Source: Vibrio aphrogenes
Lineage (GTDB): Bacteria > Pseudomonadota > Gammaproteobacteria > Enterobacterales > Vibrionaceae
Assembly (NCBI RefSeq): GCF_002157735.2
Contig: NZ_AP018689.1
Location: 2,265,619 to 2,329,618 of the forward strand
Length of the DNA: 64,000 nt
Direction of reading: 5' to 3'
The notes beneath the pieces are model-generated. The model saw only the letters and a program-made list of their open reading frames with translations. It ran no database searches and had not been told where the DNA came from. Shown piece by piece: positions 38,403 through 47,115 of the stretch. The translations under genes and the position numbers were made by a program. Numbering within the stretch: the first letter of the stretch is position 1; every line of letters starts with the position of its first letter.

Positions 38403-39164
38403 GTGAAAGCAAGTGAAAGGCATAAAAAAATCATCGAGATAGTCAAAACCAAAGGCTATGTGAGTACCGATGATTTAGTGGAAATGTTTGATGTCAGTCC
38501 GCAGACCATTCGTCGTGATCTCAATGAACTTGCTGATGCCAATAAAATTCGCCGTAACCATGGCGGCGCTACCTTAGCAAACAGTGCAGAAAACTCGCCT
38601 TATAGTGATCGTAAAGTCATGAACCAAGGCGAAAAAATGAATATCGCCCGCGCTTTAGTAAAACACATTCCCGATGGTTCGACCTTGTTTATCGATATCG
38701 GCACCACACCTGAAGCCGTTGCAAAAGCCCTACTCGATACTCATCAACAACTGAGAATCGTCACTAACAACATCAATGCTGCCATCATCCTTATGAGCAA
38801 ACCGGATTTCAAAGTCATTTTAGCCGGTGGTGAAGTGCGCAACCGAGATGGTGGTGTCACAGGGGAAGCGACCTTGGATTTTATCTCTCAATTTCGTTTA
38901 GATTTTGGGATTTTAGGTATCAGTGGCGTTGATTTTGATGGTTCACTCTTAGACTTTGATTACCATGAAGTTCGCGTTAAACGTGCGATTATAGAAAACA
39001 GTCGCGCGGTCTTTTTACCCATCGACCATTCTAAATTTGGCCGTAATGCGATGGTTAACTTAGGTAAAATTGACGATGTCGATCTTATTGTCACAGACCA
39101 AACACCACCAAAAGAAATGGCCACTTTAATTAAGCAACAAGGGATCAAAATCGAGGTGCTGTAG
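38403..39164 (+). CDS. glpR: Glycerol-3-phosphate regulon repressor (DeoR family)
   Basis: The 253-residue protein has an N-terminal DeoR helix-turn-helix (residues 18-45, VSTDDLVEMFDVSPQTIRRD) and a sugar-phosphate-binding C-terminal domain containing FIDIGTTPEAVA, ILAGGEVRNRDGG and GISGVDFDGSLLDFD. In known relatives glycerol-3-phosphate releases the repressor from its operators. The start is GTG, in line with the family's N-terminus. It follows glpD by 107 bp. The GC-rich repeat block begins immediately after its stop codon. Confidence 0.93.
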   Translation: MKASERHKKIIEIVKTKGYVSTDDLVEMFDVSPQTIRRDLNELADANKIRRNHGGATLANSAENSPYSDRKVMNQGEKMNIARALVKHIPDGSTLFIDIGTTPEAVAKALLDTHQQLRIVTNNINAAIILMSKPDFKVILAGGEVRNRDGGVTGEATLDFISQFRLDFGILGISGVDFDGSLLDFDYHEVRVKRAIIENSRAVFLPIDHSKFGRNAMVNLGKIDDVDLIVTDQTPPKEMATLIKQQGIKIEVL

Positions 39165-39165
39165 A

Positions 39166-39445
39166 AGATTGCGGGGACGCTGCGCTCGGGAGCCGAAAAG
39201 CGGTTACGGTACTCGGGTTTCGGGCGCTACGCTGCTCGTTACTTGGAAAAGATAAGAGCGCTTGCGTGTTAAGTGGAAAGCCTTTTCTCGCAACACGAAG
39301 CGAAGCGCACTCGGCTCCCGCTCCAATCTTTTGCTTTTTGCTCTTCCTCGCAACACGGAGCGAAGCGTTCTCGCACCTCGTAACAGTCTTTTCGCTTTTT
39401 CGAGCCACCAGCAGTGAAACACCCGAGACGCCGAGTAACGCTTAC
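39166..39445. repeat. GC-rich repeat block between glpR and bioH
   Basis: The block starts with GGGGACGCTGCGCTCGGGAG, the reverse complement of the GGCTCCCGAGCGCAGCG word seen in the other blocks. It continues with CGCAACACGAAGCGAAGCG and CGCAACACGGAGCGAAGCG, a pair 65 bp apart. It lies between convergent glpR and bioH and marks the right edge of the glp cluster. Open frames on both strands are translations of repeats. Confidence 0.85.
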
Positions 39446-39456
39446 CAACTCACTTT

Positions 39457-40224
39457 TTAACAACTAGAAACGATAAACTCTTCAACAATCCGACAAAATG
39501 CCTCTGGCTCGGTCATAAACGGCGCATGAGAAGAGGCTGGAAAAACATGGCATTGGCTGTGTGGGGCAAATTGCGACACATCCTCAGCCACTTTCTTAGG
39601 CACTAAGCCATCTAAACGACCATATAAGCGCAAAAACGGCAGCTGCAAATCGGCTAACAACGCGCGTAAATCCACTTGCGCCAAAATATCTAACCCTAAG
39701 GCTAAAGCTTGAGGGTTGGGCATCGGACGAGAGAATACTTGCTGCTTAATCGCTTTCACATCGTGGCGAGCAGACGGGCTCCCCATGGCTTGCAGCATCA
39801 TGAAGCCTTCAATGGTTTTTTGAAAGTTATCGGTTAACTGGGCCGTGAAATCACTCAATACTTGAGGTTGAATGCCTCGCCAGCCTTTTTCAGCAGCAAA
39901 CTTTGGCGAACTGGCTACTGTAATCAAACCCTCAATGCGTGTTGGCGCGTGTAAGGCTATGTGGGTAGCAACCAAGCCGCCCAATGACCAACCAAGGTAG
40001 GTGGCTTGCTGCGGCGCTTGAGCAAGTACTTGTTGGCAAATATCATCCAGATCGGTGGCACTGGCGCTCTCACTCAAACCATAGCCAGGTAAATCGACCG
40101 TATGCACTCGAAACTGAGTCGCTAAATACTCCACTGTGGCTTGCCATACCGCACCATTCATTCCCCAGCCATGGATCAAAACCAAATCTGGTCCTTGACC
40201 CTGTGATTGCCAATGCAACGCCAT
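39457..40224 (-). CDS. bioH: Pimeloyl-ACP methyl ester carboxylesterase
   Basis: BioH removes the methyl group from pimeloyl-ACP methyl ester in biotin synthesis. From the ATG ending at 40224 it has 255 residues: an alpha/beta hydrolase with the oxyanion region LIHGWGMNGAVW, the nucleophile motif GWSLGG (Ser80) and a histidine near the C-terminus in SSHAPF. An upstream in-frame start would add 22 residues that overlap the divergent comF region. Divergence from comF matches the order in Vibrio and E. coli (bioH-gntX). Confidence 0.92.
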   Translation of the reverse strand: MALHWQSQGQGPDLVLIHGWGMNGAVWQATVEYLATQFRVHTVDLPGYGLSESASATDLDDICQQVLAQAPQQATYLGWSLGGLVATHIALHAPTRIEGLITVASSPKFAAEKGWRGIQPQVLSDFTAQLTDNFQKTIEGFMMLQAMGSPSARHDVKAIKQQVFSRPMPNPQALALGLDILAQVDLRALLADLQLPFLRLYGRLDGLVPKKVAEDVSQFAPHSQCHVFPASSHAPFMTEPEAFCRIVEEFIVSSC

Positions 40225-40319
40225 GATATTTTCCCTACTAATTTCATACTCAATGTGTGGCCGTTCAAGAGAGGATCGCACCACAGACATTTTTAATGAT
40301 TGTTTTGATTACTCTGCCA

Positions 40320-41048
40320 ATGAAATTACTACACTTTTTGACCTCTTGGCTACCTCGACAATGCCATTTGTGTCGCTTAACGTTGCAAGAAGCCCAACCG
40401 TATTCGCACACTTACCCTCATTTGCTATGGTGCCAAACGTGTATTCAGCACCTCACCTTATCTGTGCCTCGTTGTCAACGGTGCGGGTTAGCCACTACCA
40501 GCAGCGTAGCGCAATGCGGACAATGTTTATCCAATCCTCCACTGTGGGATCGCTTATATTGCCTTAATGATTATCAAGCGCCTTTAAAAGACTATATCCA
40601 AGATATCAAATATCATCGTCAATTTTGGCTGGCTAATGACTTGTCGAGCTTGTTGGCTAGCCAAATTAGCCAACCTGCCCCAGAATTACTGCCGGTTCCT
40701 TTGCATTGGCGTCGCTTATGGCAACGAGGCTTTAATCAAAGTGCGGACATTGCCGAAGCACTGGCTCGCTATCAACGTCAGCAAGGTCAGCCCTGCCAAG
40801 TCAATTATCAAGTGTTTCATCGCACTCTCGCAACGCCGCAACAAAAAGGATTAAGCCAACAAGAAAGGCAACGTAACACTAAGCATGCCTTCCAGCTGAT
40901 CACGCCGCCACAGCACTCACACGTTGCTTTAGTCGATGATGTGGTCACCACTGGCGCAACCATTACGCCCCTTTGTCGCGCACTACGAAAAATTGGAGTG
41001 AGCTCAATTGATGTCTATTGCTTGTCACGCACCCCATCACCAAAATAA
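40320..41048 (+). CDS. ComF/GntX-family phosphoribosyltransferase-like protein
   Basis: From the ATG at 40320 the protein has 242 residues. It starts with a zinc-finger-like region of four CxxC-type pairs (CHLC, CQTC, CQRCG, CGQC) and ends with a type I phosphoribosyltransferase domain containing the PRPP-binding motif VALVDDVVTTGATI. ComF members help DNA uptake in naturally competent bacteria, including Vibrio species; E. coli GntX (YhgH) is the equivalent. Upstream in-frame starts at 40257 and 40296 are possible but would overlap the bioH promoter region. Confidence 0.87.
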   Translation: MKLLHFLTSWLPRQCHLCRLTLQEAQPYSHTYPHLLWCQTCIQHLTLSVPRCQRCGLATTSSVAQCGQCLSNPPLWDRLYCLNDYQAPLKDYIQDIKYHRQFWLANDLSSLLASQISQPAPELLPVPLHWRRLWQRGFNQSADIAEALARYQRQQGQPCQVNYQVFHRTLATPQQKGLSQQERQRNTKHAFQLITPPQHSHVALVDDVVTTGATITPLCRALRKIGVSSIDVYCLSRTPSPK

Positions 41049-41060
41049 GCACGATTCAGT

Positions 41061-41150
41061 CAATAACCTTAGGTACCTGATAGATATTTTTATCAACTAT
41101 ATATCAGGAGGTTAGACTTGTTATTGTGACACCCTTATCCGTAATTAAGG
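41061..41150. mobile_element. Decayed end fragment of the greB-tex MITE
   Basis: In reverse orientation, this stretch matches about 90 bp of the left half of the element at 29398-29629, including CCTGATAGATATTTTTATCA, CTTGTTATTGTGACAC and the end CTTATCCG. The terminal inverted repeat is mutated (GTAATTAAGG in place of CAGTTGAGG) and the other half is missing. It lies 75 bp upstream of nfuA. Confidence 0.82.
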
Positions 41151-41225
41151 CTAAATAGGTTTGGATCTGAGCAATAACAGGAGTAAAATACCGCAAAAGC
41201 CCACTAAAACAGTCAGGTATTAGTC

Positions 41226-41813
41226 GTGTCAGATACAATTACTATTACAGAAAGTGCTCAAGCACACTTTGCAAAATTGCTTGAACAACAATCCAATGAA
41301 ACCCACATTCGTGTCTTTGTGGTCAATCCTGGTACACCTAACGCCGAGTGTGGTGTCTCTTACTGCCCACCAGAATCTGTAGAAGCTTCCGATACCGTTT
41401 TTGAATTTAAAGGCTTCAATGCTTATGTCGATGAACTCAGCTTGCCTTTCTTAGAAGAAGCAGAAATCGATTTTGTAACCGACAAAATGGGCTCGCAACT
41501 CACGCTTAAAGCGCCTAATGCCAAAATGCGCAAGTTGGATGATGACGCACCTTTAATGGCACGTGTTGAATACGCCATTCAAACCCAAGTGAACCCTCAA
41601 CTCGCGAGCCACGGCGGTCACGTTAGCCTGATCAGTATTTCAGATGATGGCGTCGCTTTAGTTCAATTCGGCGGTGGTTGTAATGGTTGTTCCATGGTAG
41701 ATGTGACCTTGAAAGAAGGCATTGAAAAACAATTAGTGGAACAGTTTGCTGGTGAATTAACGGCAGTACGCGATTCCACCGATCACGAAGCCGGTGAGCA
41801 TTCTTATATGTAA
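41226..41813 (+). CDS. nfuA: Fe-S biogenesis protein NfuA
   Basis: NfuA carries and donates a 4Fe-4S cluster to target proteins under stress. The 195-residue protein has a degenerate A-type carrier domain (1-100) and a C-terminal Nfu domain with the cluster-binding CNGC motif (Cys152 and Cys155, in [11 protein letters not shown]). The start is GTG. Location after bioH and comF is conserved in gammaproteobacteria. Its stop is 14 bp from the left arm of repeat module E. Confidence 0.96.
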   Translation: MSDTITITESAQAHFAKLLEQQSNETHIRVFVVNPGTPNAECGVSYCPPESVEASDTVFEFKGFNAYVDELSLPFLEEAEIDFVTDKMGSQLTLKAPNAKMRKLDDDAPLMARVEYAIQTQVNPQLASHGGHVSLISISDDGVALVQFGGGCNGCSMVDVTLKEGIEKQLVEQFAGELTAVRDSTDHEAGEHSYM

Positions 41814-41826
41814 CTAAGGCGTGGGG

Positions 41827-41982
41827 TTTCTAGTTCCTGGTACCTAGGAAAAGCAGAACTCATATCGTTGCTAATTTATTGAAAAGCCAGAGGGATCATC
41901 GAACGCTCTGGCTTTTTATTTGTACAGTTGTAAACCACAAACAGCTTTTTCTATAAGCAAAGCAGCTAGGAACTAGGAACTA
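41827..41982. repeat. Heptamer-ended intergenic module E (nfuA-cysQ)
   Basis: The left arm 41827-41853 reads TTCTAGTTCCTGGTACCTAG then GAAAAGC. The right arm 41964-41982 reads AGCTAGGAACTAGGAACTA. The terminator at 41882-41917 lies inside the module. The cysQ stop codon (complement of CTA at 41980-41982) falls on the last heptamer, so the module abuts the coding end. Confidence 0.82.
41882..41917. terminator. Bidirectional terminator between nfuA and cysQ
   Basis: The arms AAAAGCCAGAG (41882-41892) and CTCTGGCTTTTT (41906-41917) form a strong stem with A and T runs on either side. It can end both nfuA and the convergent gspC-N-nudE-cysQ transcript. Confidence 0.88.
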
Positions 41983-42810
41983 TAATCCTTCTTTCAGTAT
42001 ATTCTCCCAACCTATCCCTTCATCTCCTAACACAATAAAGTTTGGGTTTTCGAGTGTATCTCGCTCGTTATACGATAACGGCTCAAGCTGGGTATTGAGA
42101 ATACGACCACCGGCTTCTTCTACAATACATTGTGTCGCTGCTGTATCCCATTCCCCAGTCGGCCCTAAACGGATATAACAATCCACCGCGCCCTCTGCTA
42201 CTAAGCAAGCTTTTAAGGCCGCAGAGCCTAGAGGCACCAATTCATAATTGCGCGCAGGAGACAGTTTTTCGGTGATTTTATTGATATTCTGACGGCGACT
42301 GATGGCAATGGCGATCGCTTGTTCTTCACTGTCGTGCTTTAAGGTATGAATGCGAATGCTGTCATCCATTTCAGGGATCTTCCACGCACCTTTACCTTGA
42401 TAAGCAAAATACGTAACCCCAGACACTGGCGCGTAAACCACGCCCATCACTGGGTGGTTATTTTCAATTAAAGCGATCACTGTGGCAAAGTCGCCACTGC
42501 GAGCAATAAACTCTTGAGTGCCATCAAGCGGGTCCACCAGCCAATAACGCTCCCATTGAGAACGGGTTTTGAGACTAATATTGGCATCTTCTTCCGACAA
42601 AACAGGGATATCTGGAGTCAGTTCCGCTAAGCTTTGCATGATAATTTTATGTGCCGCTAAATCGGCGGTGGTCACCGGAGTATCGTCTTCTTTCACAAAG
42701 GCTTGATAGTCTTTATTGTGATAAATTTCGAGAATACGTTGCCCCGCTTGGCGAGCGATATGAATCACTTGCGGGATAAGATGAGAAAGATCGCTCTGCA
42801 TCGCCATCAT
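41980..42810 (-). CDS. cysQ: 3'(2'),5'-bisphosphate nucleotidase CysQ
   Basis: CysQ hydrolyses 3'-phosphoadenosine 5'-phosphate, a by-product of sulfate assimilation. The 276-residue protein belongs to the inositol monophosphatase fold, with metal-binding motifs SEEDA near 72, DPLDGTQEF (93-98 and after) and EWDTAA near 224. The ATG directly abuts the nudE stop with no gap. Other in-frame Met codons at positions 2 and 4 could serve as the start. It is the last gene of the long leftward gsp operon. Confidence 0.93.
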   Translation of the reverse strand: MMAMQSDLSHLIPQVIHIARQAGQRILEIYHNKDYQAFVKEDDTPVTTADLAAHKIIMQSLAELTPDIPVLSEEDANISLKTRSQWERYWLVDPLDGTQEFIARSGDFATVIALIENNHPVMGVVYAPVSGVTYFAYQGKGAWKIPEMDDSIRIHTLKHDSEEQAIAIAISRRQNINKITEKLSPARNYELVPLGSAALKACLVAEGAVDCYIRLGPTGEWDTAATQCIVEEAGGRILNTQLEPLSYNERDTLENPNFIVLGDEGIGWENILKEGL

Positions 42811-43365
42811 TTATGCTTCCTTATTGAGCTCTCGTAGCGCTAACATTAATGCACTGATACTACGTGCTTCACAAAAGTCTAAGTGAGTCAGTAGCTCTTC
42901 TGCTTGTTGCAGCGGCCAACGTACCACTTCTAACTCTTCTGGTTCATCGCCTTGTAACCGTTCTGGATACAAACCTGTGGCTAAAAATAATGACATACGA
43001 CTTGAGAAATACGAAGGTGCTAATACCACTTGCTTTAATAGCACAAACTTATCAGCTCCCATGCCAATTTCTTCTTTAAGTTCTCGGTTAGCCGCCTGTT
43101 GTGGCTCTTCCCCGGGATCAATCAGCCCTTTAGGAAAGCCTAGCTCATAACGCTCAGTACCGGCAGAATATTCACGAATCAGCAGTAAATCGCCTTGTTC
43201 TGTGACAGGCACGATCATGACCCCGCCACGGTTACTCGGCTTCATCCGCTCATAGGTACGCTCTTCGCCATTGGAAAAACGCAGCTCTAACGATTCAATC
43301 GCAAATAAACGTGACTGCGCGACTACCGAAGTGGATAAAATTTCAGGATGTTTGTACTTGGTCAT
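42811..43365 (-). CDS. nudE: ADP compounds hydrolase NudE (Nudix)
   Basis: The 184-residue enzyme contains a complete Nudix box, starting GFPKGLIDPGEEPQQAANRE and ending LKEEIGMG near residues 77-103. It hydrolyses ADP-ribose, NADH and Ap(n)A type substrates in known relatives. It starts 15 bp after gspN and ends at the cysQ start, so nudE-cysQ ride on the type II secretion transcript. The same order is found in other Vibrionaceae as I recall it. Confidence 0.93.
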   Translation of the reverse strand: MTKYKHPEILSTSVVAQSRLFAIESLELRFSNGEERTYERMKPSNRGGVMIVPVTEQGDLLLIREYSAGTERYELGFPKGLIDPGEEPQQAANRELKEEIGMGADKFVLLKQVVLAPSYFSSRMSLFLATGLYPERLQGDEPEELEVVRWPLQQAEELLTHLDFCEARSISALMLALRELNKEA

Positions 43366-43380
43366 TTCGCGGCTCCTAAA

Positions 43381-44139
43381 TTACAATTTTCCAGCAAAGC
43401 TAAATTGATAGCGACCTTGTGCATTCGGCTCACCGAGCCATTTCAAGTGCTCTCCCAGCGTAGCAGGAAAACTGGCCCCCGGTTTAAACCAAGCCATGGA
43501 TTGATAACGGGCTTGCTCATTAAGCGAGGCACTAAACTCACTACTGACTTGTTGGTTATTCTGTTTACCTTGAATATCAATCTGTTGTGATTGGCATTGT
43601 ACATCGGCAATCACTGGCCCTAACGCCAGTTGTCCCACAGGTGAGTCAACTTCGGCCCCACTCCAAGCGAGGCTTCCTGTTGCTTGTTCACACCATGGCG
43701 CGGCATAACGGAATGAACGCAACGATAGCTCTAATTGACCTTTTAAATCTACCGGCACTCGCATGGGAACATAAGGCAGTACCTGTTCAATCGGTAATGA
43801 AGCGAGCACATCTTGCGCATAAAAACCGGATAGCCCCACTCCCAGTAGCCCCTTACCAGTTAAACGCATACTACTACCTTGACCAAAACGTACTTGATAT
43901 TGCAACTTGGCGGCAAACAGTTTACTGGGTTGAAACTGCCAAGAGAGCGCTCCAAAATCTTGGCGATTCACTTTCAGTTGCTGTAATTGCCCTTGCCAAA
44001 TCGTGCCAGAAATCCCTGTCGCTTCAACCCCCGAACGCTGCGGAAGCTGTTGATAAACCCAACTCGCCGGAATATGTGCGACCAAACTGACCACTAAGAT
44101 TAATATAAAAACAGTGAGGTACCATTTTAATCCTTTCAT
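43381..44139 (-). CDS. gspN: Type II secretion protein N
   Basis: The 252-residue protein has one N-terminal membrane segment (residues 7-24) and a periplasmic beta-rich body (PASWVYQQLPQRSGVEATGI, GTIWQGQLQQL) typical of GspN. Its function in secretion is not well defined, and it is absent from many systems. The start chosen is the ATG ending at 44139, 7 bp after gspM; an in-frame start 21 codons upstream would overlap gspM and add polar residues before the anchor. Confidence 0.88.
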   Translation of the reverse strand: MKGLKWYLTVFILILVVSLVAHIPASWVYQQLPQRSGVEATGISGTIWQGQLQQLKVNRQDFGALSWQFQPSKLFAAKLQYQVRFGQGSSMRLTGKGLLGVGLSGFYAQDVLASLPIEQVLPYVPMRVPVDLKGQLELSLRSFRYAAPWCEQATGSLAWSGAEVDSPVGQLALGPVIADVQCQSQQIDIQGKQNNQQVSSEFSASLNEQARYQSMAWFKPGASFPATLGEHLKWLGEPNAQGRYQFSFAGKL

Positions 44140-44146
44140 ATTCCTT

Positions 44147-44656
44147 TTAACCTCGTTTAAATTGCAAGCGGTTGACTTCAACCGTACCGGAATGCTCAGC
44201 ACGATTAATATCTAAAAACTGCACATGCAAACCATACTGATCACGTAATTGAGCTAACCAATTAATCAAGGTATTAAACGGTAAAGGCTGTACCCACACT
44301 TGCAACATCTCATCTCGAGGTTGCATGCGGATCAATTCCACTTGGTAACGTGAGGCGGTAGACGAAATCACCTGATTCATCGGTTGATGACGTTGTACCC
44401 CTTTCGAACCTGTTTGCGCACGTAAGGTCACAATCTTATCGGCGGAGTGATGCACCCAAGCCAATAACTGTTTTTCAGTATTAAGACGCATCTGGGCTTG
44501 CTCGGTACGTGCATGCAAAGGTTGCAACAGCCCCCAATACAACAAACCAATGATTAGTAATCCGCCACACACTAACAATAAACGTTGCTCTCGACTGGAA
44601 ATGCTGTGCCATCGTTGAGTGAGGGTTTTGAAGGCGGCATTGATGTTTTCATTCAT
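44147..44656 (-). CDS. gspM: Type II secretion inner-membrane protein M
   Basis: The 169-residue protein has a short cytoplasmic N-terminus, one membrane segment (residues 25-43, LLLVCGGLLIIGLLYWGLL) and a periplasmic ferredoxin-like domain. It pairs with GspL in the inner-membrane platform. It is separated from gspL by a single base, which fits tight translational coupling. Confidence 0.92.
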   Translation of the reverse strand: MNENINAAFKTLTQRWHSISSREQRLLLVCGGLLIIGLLYWGLLQPLHARTEQAQMRLNTEKQLLAWVHHSADKIVTLRAQTGSKGVQRHQPMNQVISSTASRYQVELIRMQPRDEMLQVWVQPLPFNTLINWLAQLRDQYGLHVQFLDINRAEHSGTVEVNRLQFKRG

Positions 44657-44657
44657 A

Positions 44658-46097
44658 TTAATTTCCCGCCCCTTTCGCTTTAATCACGTAGTTACCTTGG
44701 ACGACATCACCGTGTTTATTGAGCTGACCTTGAGAGACATCGAATGACTTAGCCAGTTCAGTTCGGAATGTCTCAAAAGATTGAAAGTCTCGGCTTTGGG
44801 CATTAAGGCGAATTTCTTGGCGATTACCATCAAACTGAATACTTTGAATCGACACCGTTTTGGTGCTTTCCAGAGCTGCAGGCAATTGAGCTACCCAGCC
44901 TAAAACCGAGGTTTGTTGATCCCCTCCACCGGCCAAAGCTTGCTCTTCATCTTGCATAATGCGCTTGAGGTAACTCACGGTTGGAATGCGTTGCCGATCT
45001 GGAAATACCGAACGAAAAACCCGTTCACTTTCCATACGGTAAGCCTGAGTTTGCGCTTCCATTTTTTGCACTTGCAAGGTTTGTTCAATAAACAATAACA
45101 CCAAAAAAACACTCGCAGCTACAGCCACTTTACGCCAGGTACGCCAATGCTTCCACCAAGAAGATTGAGCCTTAAATACCCCAGTTAATAAGTTGGTTTG
45201 CGCAGCAATTGCTCCTTGAGACAGCACCTTCATCATCATCTCTTGCGGAGCAGCAATCCATTTCCCCGGTAAGTGCTGATGATGTTCTGGCAAGTCACTG
45301 TAACAATAAATGGTGCTCCCATCCAAAAGGGGCGCGTCATCGTTGTCAGTCGCTTGAGTGGTCAAGTCTTGATTATCCCAAGCTTGGTTATTCAAGGCTT
45401 GGCTATTCAAAGATTGAGTACTTAATCGTGCTGCATCTATTGCCTCAGAATCAGGGTTTAGCCCTTCATGGTCTTGAGCAGGCTCACCCGCTTGGCGATG
45501 GTCTTGTAAAAGATCGTCAAAATGCAGCGCATCACCATCCGGTGCTAACCAACCCGATGCTAAAAAGGTGTCGAGCCAATCTTCATCAACCGCCGCCCCT
45601 TTAACATCACTTTTGCGCAATAACCATTGCTGATCAATCTGCATGGCGCTGATGTGATTATCTTTTAATGGCAACGCTAAACAATCGGGTAATACCTTCT
45701 TCAACGTAATGCCATGAGATTTAAATAATGACAGCCAATCGGCAAGATATTGATGCAACACGGTTGCCACGATCGCTTGATCGCCTTGACGCTGAATCAC
45801 ACTAAAGTGCATTTTTTCAATATCTTGCGTCAACTCATCTTCCATTAAAAATGGCAGCATCGCCGACAGTTGACGGCCTGCTCCAGCTGGGATCTTGATC
45901 GGAGTGATCAAGACGTCACTGCTGGGCAATAAAGCGATCACTTGACGCTGCACGCTATAATCAACCAACTCCGAGAGCTGATCTCGGTCTGCTAATTCGC
46001 CTGAGGCGATGATGTCATTTAAGCTATTTGACCAAACTAACCAAGGTATTGGATCGGTTGGGTTACTGCTCAGCTTGATTGTCAGAAACTCGTTCAC
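44658..46097 (-). CDS. gspL: Type II secretion inner-membrane protein L
   Basis: GspL links the GspE ATPase to the membrane platform. The 479-residue protein has an actin-like cytoplasmic domain, one membrane segment (323-341) and a periplasmic ferredoxin-like domain. It is about 70 residues longer than V. cholerae EpsL (about 407 by memory). The extra part lies near residues 196-262 and contains pentapeptide repeats (SLNSQ, ALNNQ, AWDNQ, DLTTQ at 229-248). Its start overlaps the gspK end by 35 bp. Confidence 0.92.
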   Translation of the reverse strand: MNEFLTIKLSSNPTDPIPWLVWSNSLNDIIASGELADRDQLSELVDYSVQRQVIALLPSSDVLITPIKIPAGAGRQLSAMLPFLMEDELTQDIEKMHFSVIQRQGDQAIVATVLHQYLADWLSLFKSHGITLKKVLPDCLALPLKDNHISAMQIDQQWLLRKSDVKGAAVDEDWLDTFLASGWLAPDGDALHFDDLLQDHRQAGEPAQDHEGLNPDSEAIDAARLSTQSLNSQALNNQAWDNQDLTTQATDNDDAPLLDGSTIYCYSDLPEHHQHLPGKWIAAPQEMMMKVLSQGAIAAQTNLLTGVFKAQSSWWKHWRTWRKVAVAASVFLVLLFIEQTLQVQKMEAQTQAYRMESERVFRSVFPDRQRIPTVSYLKRIMQDEEQALAGGGDQQTSVLGWVAQLPAALESTKTVSIQSIQFDGNRQEIRLNAQSRDFQSFETFRTELAKSFDVSQGQLNKHGDVVQGNYVIKAKGAGN

Positions 46098-47115
46098 TGA
46101 TCCCTCCGAAACGACGACGTATCACTTGCGTCGTTTTTTTATCTGCACTGTAGATTAAACTGCGTAATCTCACTCGTGAATCTTCCACTTTAATTTGGGT
46201 ATCTAATTCAAAATATTGACTGGTTACTGCCAAAAATGCCGTGGCGTCACTTTTAATATTAGCCGCCACTTTATTCAATAACCCTTCATTTAAAAACTCA
46301 TCAATGCTGCCCCAACCATCTTGCGGGCGATTCTCTATCAATTGTTGCGCATCGCTAACACTTAATGACGGTTGAAATAACCCAGCCAACAGTACCGCTT
46401 GATTAGGTTTTAGTGTGTTGATATTGATGTACAAGTCCGTGGTTGGCAAGGCACACATTATCGGTTGTAACATCGCCATCATCGGTGCTGTCATTTGATA
46501 CACCGCTCTAAGCTCACTATTATCGATAATCAAATCATCGGGCGCGGCATAGCTTGGCTGCAAGCCTTCATAAGTTGCACTTTCAACACCACTAGGGGTG
46601 CTCACTTGATCATTGCTATCAACAAATTCTTTCATGGAATCAGCAATCATTTCGGCGGTATAACTGTCCAAGCCAATCGCCTGACCTTGCTCTTGTAAAA
46701 TAAACACTAGCGCCTTTAATAAATAAGGCCGTTGCGCACTGTTGGTTTCGGCTAAGCTTGCCAGCGCATTGATATTAAAACATGCTTGCTTATCAATAAT
46801 ACTCCCCAACGCCATACCATTTTCTAATGGGTATTGGTTACCTTCAATCGCCCAAGCTTGACTTAAGTTGATGGTGTCTGGGTTATCTTTATAGGTTTCT
46901 TCAATCGCCGCTTGAGCCAATGCTTCAACCCCCATGCTGTACCAATACGCTTGTTGATGATGCAATAAGTGACTGGCGCGATAAAACTGCGTCGACATTC
47001 TTTCGGTCATGGTCGCCGCCATCGCCACTAAGACCGACACCAACAGTAAAACAAAGATCAACGCTACGCCTCGTTGACGTTTAAAAGGTTTCTTAGGTTG
47101 AGGTCGCAGGCTCAT
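46063..47115 (-). CDS. gspK: Type II secretion minor pseudopilin K
   Basis: The 350-residue protein has the prepilin-type N-terminus KRQRG/VALIFVLLLVSVLVAM, which is cleaved after glycine by the prepilin peptidase. The large inserted alpha domain of GspK follows. GspK lacks the Glu5 of other pseudopilins, as is normal for the pseudopilus tip (V-A-L-I-F here). It starts 4 bp inside the end of gspJ and overlaps gspL by 35 bp. Confidence 0.94.
   Translation of the reverse strand: MSLRPQPKKPFKRQRGVALIFVLLLVSVLVAMAATMTERMSTQFYRASHLLHHQQAYWYSMGVEALAQAAIEETYKDNPDTINLSQAWAIEGNQYPLENGMALGSIIDKQACFNINALASLAETNSAQRPYLLKALVFILQEQGQAIGLDSYTAEMIADSMKEFVDSNDQVSTPSGVESATYEGLQPSYAAPDDLIIDNSELRAVYQMTAPMMAMLQPIMCALPTTDLYININTLKPNQAVLLAGLFQPSLSVSDAQQLIENRPQDGWGSIDEFLNEGLLNKVAANIKSDATAFLAVTSQYFELDTQIKVEDSRVRLRSLIYSADKKTTQVIRRRFGGISERVSDNQAEQ

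Noticed and set aside
39204..39463. Small genes between glpR and bioH
   Set aside because: All frames are translations of the GC-rich repeat words and share peptides with the other repeat blocks.
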